Shown here piece after piece: positions 57,888 to 64,000 of a stretch of 64,000 nt of DNA. This DNA comes from Platynereis dumerilii (Eukaryota; Annelida; Polychaeta; Phyllodocida; Nereididae), in the NCBI GenBank assembly GCA_026936325.1, contig JAPTHN010000002.1:10912408-10976407 (forward strand), in the 5' to 3' direction. Position numbers and translations under genes: made by a program. The notes below the pieces were generated by a model, which made no database searches, was not told where the DNA came from, and saw only the letters and a list, made by a program, of their open reading frames with translations. How positions within the stretch are numbered: the first letter of the stretch is position 1; each line of letters opens with the position of its first letter.

Positions 57888-59798
57888 ATGTGCCCGAGGC
57901 GATCCCGTTCAGTCCGCCTTGTTAACTGTGATGAATCTCAGGATGTGGATGATCCTGATCCTGCTACCTTCTTTGTGGCTGCTGTTTCAACCGACAATGC
58001 CTGTACTATGGACACATGGAAGGTTACCTTGTGTTTCAAAGACACACCTTTAACAGTGAAACTGGACACTGCTGCCGACGTCAACGTAATGAGCGAACAT
58101 GACTATAAAATAGTTGCCAAGTCACCTCTTCAGGAACACTCCAAAGTCCGATTAACAGCGTATGGTGGAAGTCATATTCCCCTTCTTGGTCAATCTTCGC
58201 TTGATGTCACCGTTTCAGGGAAGACTTATTCTACAATGTGGTATGTCACAACTGCTAAAGTCCTGCCCTTGCTTGGTGGAGTTGACTGTGCCAGACTTGG
58301 CCTTGTGACACGAGCTTTCGCCATGGAATCTACAGCGCCAAGTGAACCTCATGGCTTGCGGCAACGTCTCCTGACTGAATTCCACGAGGTTTTTGAAGGT
58401 CTTGGGTGTCTTCCTGGCGCTTATAAAGTAAGACTTGACCCTACTATTGACTCAGTTATTGAGCCCTGCAGACGTATACCTTTTGCTTTACACAATCGCG
58501 TGAAAGCTGAGCTGGACCGCATGGAGCAACTTGAAGTTATTGCTAAAGTGACTGAGCCCACTGATTGGGTTAGTGGTATGGTAGTTGCAACGAAGAAGAA
58601 TGGTGAACTCCGGCTGTGCATCGATCCAAGAAATTTGAACAAAGCTGTCAAAAGAGAACATTTTCCCCAAATTACTCGCGAGGAGTTAATGGCCAAATTT
58701 GCTGGAAAGAGAATATTCAGTAAATTGGATGCTCGACATGGTTTTTGGCAGGTTAAACTTGACTACTCCTCTTCATTGCTATGCACTATTGCAACTCCCT
58801 TCGGTCGATACCGCTTCAAGCGTTTGCCTTTTGGTATCAAGTCGGCTCCAGAAGTTTTTGACAGAATAGTGAAATCTATCTTTGAAAATATGCCCGATGT
58901 TCACACTACCATGGACGATATTGTTATTGCTAGTGCTGACTTAGTGAGTCATGAGAAGACACTCCGAGAGGTGTTACAAAGATGCAAAGACACAGGTCTA
59001 ACTCTTGGCCTCAACAAATGTCAGTTTGGGGTTGAGAAACTTGTGTTTATTGGCGAGTTAATAACAAGTTCAGGAGTGAAAACGGACCCTGAAAAGGTCA
59101 AGGCCATTCAGGCCATGGAGCGGCCAAAAGATGTGAAAGCAGTTGAGCGATTCCTTGGAATGGTCAATTATTTGGCACGTTTTATCCCTGACATGTCCAC
59201 TAAGGCATCCCCTTTGAATCAGTTGCGTGACAAAAGAATCGAATGGATGTGGTCCCCTGCCCAGGAACAAGCTTGGCAGGAATTAAAGAAGATAATTGTC
59301 TCAGCACCTGTTCTGCAGTTCTTCGATCCAAAACGACCTGTCAAAATATCAAGTGATGCTTCGCAATCAGGCCTCGGAGCAGTGTTGATGCAGTTGCATG
59401 GTGATACCTGGAGAGTAGTGGCATATGCTTCCCGGTCAATGACAGATGCTGAAACCCGTTATGCACAAATTGAGAAAGAGGCGTTGGCCATGACATATGC
59501 GTGTGAAAGGTTTGATCAGTATGTTTATGGAAGCAAATTCCAGGTCGAAACTGATCATAAGCCTTTAGTGACAATTTTCCAAAAAGCTCTTAATGATTGT
59601 CCAGCAAGGCTTCAGAGATTCCGCCTACGTCTTCAGAAATACGACTTTGTGCTGACATTTACACCTGGTAACAAAATGTATGTTGCTGATACACTGTCCA
59701 GATGTATTCTAAACGGTGGTGAGTGTCCTGTCAGCGAAACAGAGGAGGAAATGGAAGCCGTCGTAGCAAGTGTTATTGCTTATTCTGGCCCAACATGA
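57888..59798 (+). pseudogene. Fossil pol part: protease, reverse transcriptase, RNase H
   Basis: Seen in order: a retroviral-type aspartic protease, the Ty3-type RT with its catalytic block near 58910-58930, and RNase H near 59350-59560. It is the left pol part of the LTR element at 57644-61088 and is treated as a fossil. Confidence 0.85.
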
Positions 59799-60787
59799 AC
59801 CAGGATATCGAGAACATGGTTGATACATGTGATGTTTGCCTGACTCATCGTCCAATGCAACCTTCTGAACCATTGTTGTCCCATCCTGTTGAAGATTGTA
59901 AAGCTCCATGGGACAAAGTAGCAACAGATTTAATGCAATTACGTCAACGATTATTTCTCATTGCTGTGGACTACTACTCAAACTATCCAGAAGTAGCTGA
60001 GATTTCTGCAGCTTCCAGCAAACATGTTGTACAAGCATTAAAAGGTATTTTTGCTAGGCATGGCATTCCTAACATTTTGATGAGTGACAACGGCTCCTGC
60101 TATGTCAGCCAGGAATTCTCTGCCTTCACCAAATCTTGGGATTTCAAGCACATCACTTCGAGTCCACGATTTCCGAAGTCTAATGGTATGGCCGAATCTG
60201 GTGTGAAGGGGGTGAAGACCTTGCTCAAGAAGGCCTGGGATAGTCGGGAAGATCCTTTCATGGCTCTAATGATTTTCCGCAGCTCTCCGCTGGAATGTGG
60301 TAAATCGCCTAGTGAGTTACTCATGGGTCGTTTAATCCGGACCAATTTGCCCTTCATTGCAGTGGAATCTGCAGATTCCTCAATAGAATGGAAAATAAAG
60401 TCACAAAGACGACAAGCCAGATATCATAATGCTAACGCAAGACCGCTGCCCGAGCTCTGCCCAGGAGATGTTGTCCGTATCCGGACCCCGGACCAGAAAA
60501 ATTGGGCTGAAAAAGCAAGAGTACTTCAGTTGGTAGCTCCCAGATCGTATCGTGTTCAATCTGAGGATGGCAGTATATACCGCAGGAACCGCAAACATCT
60601 ATTGCTCGATAAATCTACTACACCTCCGTTGAAAGTGAAAGAAATGGATGATATTGAAGACTCAGATGAAGATGAAGATAATGAGGAAATTGTGCAGGTC
60701 AATGAGGGTGATGCTGAACAAAGTGAACCGCTGCGACGTTCTGCCAGAATAACAAGAAGACCTGTCAGATTAATTGAAACTATGTAA
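59799..60787 (+). pseudogene. Fossil pol part: integrase
   Basis: A zinc-binding CDVC region, the integrase catalytic core, and an acidic, Arg-ended C-terminus are visible up to about 150 bp before the right LTR. It belongs to the same fossil element. Confidence 0.82.
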
Positions 60788-60938
60788 CTCAGATTAATTG
60801 AAATGTAACATCATGTATAGCCATACTGTTCAATACTTCAAATACCTAATATTTATTTTGAATGATGATTGTCAAATTTATATCATAATTTTATTTAATA
60901 AGTTTTTGAATTTCATTGTATTTCTGGAAGAGGGAAGA

Positions 60939-61088
60939 TGTTGTGATAATGGTTTTGTTCAATAGAGGGCAGCAATGTCAGAGGTTGCCCATAGCAACCA
61001 GACATGATGTCACCTGGTTACCACAAGACAGTTAAAATATAAATAGCTAAATGGCAGCATCTTGCTTGTTCTTCTTATAATCATAACA
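60939..61088 (+). repeat. 3' LTR of the fossil Ty3-type element
   Basis: 150 bp from TGTTGTGATAATGG to ATAATCATAACA, preceded by a purine-rich tract and followed by CACTG. Confidence 0.8.
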
Positions 61089-61309
61089 CACTGGTCACTG
61101 TTGATGTAGCAGTGGTCACTGCCATGATGCTATCCTGGAAGGTGAACATGCTTGGAGAGAATGTAACAGCTGCGTAGTCGTCCCCTAGGAATGGAGCTGG
61201 TGAAGCAACTGGAGTTGAAGATGGAGTGGTCAGTGGAGTGCAGACTGGAGTGTTGCCCTTGGTTGGTGCCCTCAAGGTCTTCTTCCCTCTTCCTGGGTCC
61301 CATCTTGAA

Positions 61310-61400
61310 GCAGGATCAATCAGAAATGAAGCAGGATCAATCAGCAATGAAGCAGGATCAATCAGCAATGAAGCAGCGATTCAGCAATGAAGCAGCAATT
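61310..61400. repeat. Short tandem repeat (AATGAAGCAGGATCAATCAG)
   Basis: A 20 bp unit is repeated about three times, followed by shorter AGCAATGAAGCAG versions. It overlaps the putative N-terminal end of the second Harbinger gene, which makes that gene's start uncertain. Confidence 0.85.
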
Positions 61401-62253
61401 CAGTAGGCTGTGAAGCAGAGTGTCATGGAGTATAGATTTGTTTGTCTTGAAGTTCAGTGTGGTCATGGTGCTCTAGTGGCTGCTCTTCTATTTATATGCA
61501 GGGTGCGCGCCAGTGCGTCTCCAAAGTTGACCCCCCCTTCCCGCCGTGGCACGAAAGGTCCCCGCCGCGATGGTTTCAGTACCCCGCAGACAAAGGATTT
61601 TGCTAAAAATAGCCCCTGTGGCACCACTCTGTCTGCTCCTGGAGGGGGTCCAGACAACGGTGCGAAGGTTTTGCACACGTCCCGGAGCATTTTCCTTGAC
61701 GGCGGAGTGCAAAAGAACCGCGGCGTCGACCTTTTTGCCGCCACGCAGGAAATCCCGCTTGTTTTAGAAATCGGCGGGAAAGTTATTACCCCTCAATGGC
61801 GCGAAAACTTAGACGCCGTCTTGCTTTTCTGATCGCGGCGTCGTTCAATTTTTCTGGTCTGCCCCGCCGCAGATTTTTTGAAAATTTCAACAGGTTAAAA
61901 CTTTTTTTCTGGTCCGTGACGATTTCTAGGAATGTCAAGGAGCAGGTTTCTCGACGGCGCACAATCAAAAAATGTCCGGCGGGAACCTAAAATGTCCCTG
62001 CGGGATACGTAAAAACAGGAAATATTTTTCCGATTTTCCTGGAAATACCACAACGCCGATTTAAATAGTTCTCAGGTTCCCGCTGTGAGATCTTAGCATT
62101 ACTTGATAGCTGGGACGATGAGCTTAACTTCGGGAAAATCTTAATCTGCGACAATATTGCTCAAGTTCAGAATGAAATAATTTAATCCTGAAAATAAATG
62201 CGGATATAAACATATACCAGCGAGAACTTTGATGCAGTGCATGGACTAATTAA

Positions 62254-63538
62254 GCCCCTTTCCCGCTGGGTACATACAGTCACGTTTCATTGTAAAATAT
62301 GAAAAGCCAGGGAACATGTCAAAACGTACCTGGTTAAGAGACTTTGATGAACAGAAGTTGCAGACTTATGCAAATCTTTGCAAAACTATTGCATAGGCCT
62401 GCAATGGCTTTGCAAAGCCACTGCATATGCCTGCATATGAATGCATACGTCTGCAATAAACTCCAATCTGCAGTCTTTTGTGGAATCATGCAGCTGAAAG
62501 CAACTCAGTTCAGTTGCATATGATCACATATGTCTGCATATAACCACATAAGTCTGCATATGACCACATAAGTCTGCAAAGGCTCTGCATTGCTCCACGT
62601 TTTGTCACATCGGCTTGCAAAGTGTCTGCAAAGCCATTGCATATCTTTGCCTACTAGAATGAAACAGAGCTGTTATGCGTTCAAATTAAACATGTTTAAT
62701 TTTTAGGTGCTGCTTGTGCATTTGAACACGTTTCATTGCATTGTATTGTCTAGCATTGCGTTGTATAGCATTCCATTGCATAGCTTTGCATAACCCTTTG
62801 CCTATCCACTGAATTTTTTTTGATATGTGTTCAAACGCAGCCCTATGTGCTCAGTGGGAAAGGGGTATCAGTTGACAACTTAGAAATTGCAGGATGCAGA
62901 AGGCCGAAAACTAAAGCCCCTTTCCCACTGGACACGTTTGCTTGCGTTTGCTTGCGTTTGCTGAGGCAGGCACTAAACGCACTGGATCCGCAAGTGCTTA
63001 TGTAATGATAGGCGGTGATATGCAAAGGTATGCAAGGGTATGCAAGCAAAGGCATGCAAACGTGTACAACTGTGTTGTGAGGGCAGAAAAATTAAACATG
63101 TTTAATTTGAACGCATAACAGCTGCGTTTCATTCTAAAAGGTAAAGATATGCACTGGCGTTGCAGGCAATTTGCAAGCCAATGTGACAAAACGTGGAGCA
63201 ATGCAGAGCCTTTGCAGAATTATGTGGTCATATGCAGACTTATGTGGTCATATGCAAACATATGTGGTCATATGCAAGTGAACTGAGTTGCTTTCAGCTG
63301 CGTGATTCCACAAAAGACTGCAGATTGGGAGTTTACTGCAGACGTATGTATTCATATGTATGCATATGCAGTGCCTTTGCGAAGCCATTGCAGGCCTATG
63401 CATTAGCTTTTCAAAGCTTTGCATGAGTCTGCAACTTCTGGTAATCATAGTCTTTTAACCATGTACATTTTGACATGTTCCCTGACTTTTCATAGTATGC
63501 AATGAAACGTGACTGTATGCATCCAGTGGGAAAGGGGC
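62254..63538. mobile_element. TTAA-flanked inverted-repeat element(s), arms of several hundred bp
   Basis: TTAA lies at both sides (62250-62253, 63539-63542). The left end GCCCCTTTCCCGCTGG is inverted at the right end (CCAGTGGGAAAGGGGC). Homology of the arms continues for several hundred bp: CACGTTTCATTG, AGTTGCAGACTTATG, the repeated CATATGTGGTCATATGCA words, ACTGCAGATTGGGAG, CAATGTGACAAAACGTGGAG, and AAACATGTTTAATTT all recur inverted in mirror order. In the middle two further CCCCTTTCCCACTGG ends face each other (62863-62868 and 62909-62925), so it may be two ~620 bp elements in head-to-head array. No transposase is seen. TTAA targets are used by piggyBac and Kolobok. Confidence 0.85.
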
Positions 63539-63542
63539 TTAA

Positions 63543-63943
63543 GGGACCGTTCAGAATTTATGACTGGGGGGGGGGTGGGAGTTTTGCTGGAACTTCCCAT
63601 CAAAAATTGATACCCCCCCTTGAGTTTCATGCGGATTTTTAGTACCCCACCCCTAGGTTTCACACGTATTTTTAGTACCCCCCCATGACATACAAAGCAA
63701 TACACACACATCTACTGTTATACATGGCCACGCGTACGGATTCGCGTCATTTCGCGGACTTTTGCGCATAAAAAAGTCCAAATAAAATGAGTTTATGTGT
63801 GTTTTTAAAAATTTTTTCTTTGTTAAAATTTCTTACCCCCCCTTGGAAGTGTTGTCAAAAATTAATACCCCCCCCTTGTGAAAAGTACCCCCTCGGCCAA
63901 AACTCCCACCCCCCCCCCCTAGTCATAAATTCTGAACGGTCCC
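63543..63943. mobile_element. MITE, second copy of the 3309-3721 family
   Basis: GGGACCGTTCAGAATTTATG at the left is inverted at the right, with G and C tracts inside. The interior matches the copy at 3309-3721 nearly throughout. It begins one base after the TTAA that closes the preceding palindromic element. Confidence 0.9.
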
Positions 63944-64000
63944 TAAGATTGCTGGAGGCCGCACAACACAATTCAAGGAAGTTGAGAACTTTGAAATTGT
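63944..64000. other. Window end
   Basis: Too short to interpret. Confidence 0.5.

Larger units (their letters stand above)
57644..61088 (+). mobile_element. Ty3/gypsy-type LTR retrotransposon, broken fossil
   Basis: The short LTRs are 57644-57774 and 60939-61088, both running from TGT to ATAATCATAACA and sharing AGAGGGCAGCAA. CACTG flanks the element on both sides (57639-57643, 61089-61093), the 5 bp duplication expected of this group. A primer-site-like TGGTGTCAGG follows the left LTR and a purine-rich tract precedes the right LTR. Parts seen: a nucleocapsid-type zinc knuckle (about 57852-57893), aspartic protease, reverse transcriptase, RNase H and integrase, in Ty3 order. Little gag is visible. 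It is broken, with a few breaks. Long coding stretches suggest moderate rather than great age, though the LTRs differ more than this would suggest. Confidence 0.88.
55429..61370 (-). pseudogene. Harbinger second protein: AT-hooks, MADF/Myb-like domain, poly-Q tail; degraded
   Basis: Read on the - strand from about 61370. Part 1 (61370-61094) is Thr/Ser/Pro-rich. The LTR element then interrupts; part 2 resumes at 57643 in the same frame (ACC AGT | GAG ACC). Next come repeats of KSPTK with three AT-hook cores (KRGRPATA twice, PRGRPRTP), then a basic stretch, then a MADF/Myb-like domain (LINWYRENKDLYSKG... VTKWRINLRTTFGKIIK, about 56880-56690), a short linker, and a C-terminus of about 160 residues dominated by Gln (QQQQPLQQQSLQQ). 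Lesions: frameshifts near 57110 and near 56400, TAA near 56755, TAA near 56252. In Harbinger the second, Myb-like protein binds the ends and helps carry the transposase to the nucleus; AT-hooks fit DNA binding. The first codon is uncertain. Confidence 0.8.
52849..62098. mobile_element. Harbinger (PIF/Harbinger) DNA transposon, degraded, with a nested LTR element
   Basis: The ends TGCTAAGTTCTCACGG (left) and GTGAGATCTTAGCA (right) match those of the small copy at 46077-46812. Flanks are TTT and TTA, so the 3 bp duplication is imperfect. It carries the transposase (+, 53415-54662) and a second gene (-, about 61370-55429), the two-gene plan known for Harbinger. An LTR element (57644-61088) lies within it; without that the element would be about 5.8 kb. 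Both genes carry several lesions, so it cannot move by itself. GC-rich subterminal repeats occur at both ends. Confidence 0.87.

Noticed and set aside
62330-63540. Short frames within the palindromic element
   Set aside because: They appear on both arms in mirror form and have no family resemblance.
1-64000. CRISPR array, operons, ribosome binding sites
   Set aside because: The DNA is animal: spliced genes, SINEs and LINEs. The tandem arrays lack the repeat-spacer plan of CRISPR.

Overview
The window is animal nuclear DNA: genes are split into short exons with GT-AG introns of up to several kilobases, and most of the sequence is transposon-derived. The gene families (a peripherin/ROM1-type tetraspanin, a rhodopsin-class GPCR, a Ly6/uPAR protein), the tRNA-derived SINEs, the many small inverted-repeat elements and the frequent TAGGCCTA words give me the impression of a marine invertebrate deuterostome, perhaps an echinoderm. 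That is an impression, not a proof.

Layout. 1-2660 is a tandem array of about 175 bp units, each with a CTCF-like core, interrupted by a minisatellite that reverses orientation. 2976-19311 (+) is a ten-exon tetraspanin gene that I reconstructed with consistent splice phases. Its introns hold several inverted-repeat elements, two SINE families and a ~151 bp satellite of about 14 units rich in YY1-like words. 20557-21105 is a small element with a SINE inside it. 23195-24857 (+) is a two-exon class A GPCR of 367 residues. 32778-27532 (-) is a three-exon Ly6/uPAR gene of 138 residues, convergent with the GPCR; its large intron contains a truncated LINE that landed in a tandem repeat. 32-43 kb has no gene I recognise but holds a strong palindrome, a dispersed direct duplication, an orientation-reversing minisatellite, a cluster of ACCGCA words, SINE copies and a ~960 bp inverted-repeat element. 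43932-45205 (-) is a 5'-truncated CR1-like LINE.

46-62 kb holds a Harbinger family. A 736 bp non-autonomous copy (46077-46812, TCA target duplication) shares both ends with a 9.25 kb copy (52849-62098). The large copy carries a degraded HARBI1-like transposase on the + strand and a degraded second protein on the - strand with AT-hooks, a MADF/Myb-like domain and a glutamine-rich tail. That second reading frame is split by a Ty3/gypsy-type LTR element (57644-61088) with a 5 bp target duplication. The LTR element is a broken fossil.

62254-63538 is a large inverted repeat flanked by TTAA, directly followed by a G-tract-ended MITE (63543-63943) whose sister copy lies in tetraspanin intron 2.

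The three host genes are not an operon and share no obvious pathway; all three encode membrane or cell-surface proteins. I found no convincing new molecular system. The items most worth checking are the two nucleosome-length arrays with architectural-protein-like motifs, the Harbinger parent/derivative pair with its unusual second protein, and the TTAA-flanked palindrome.
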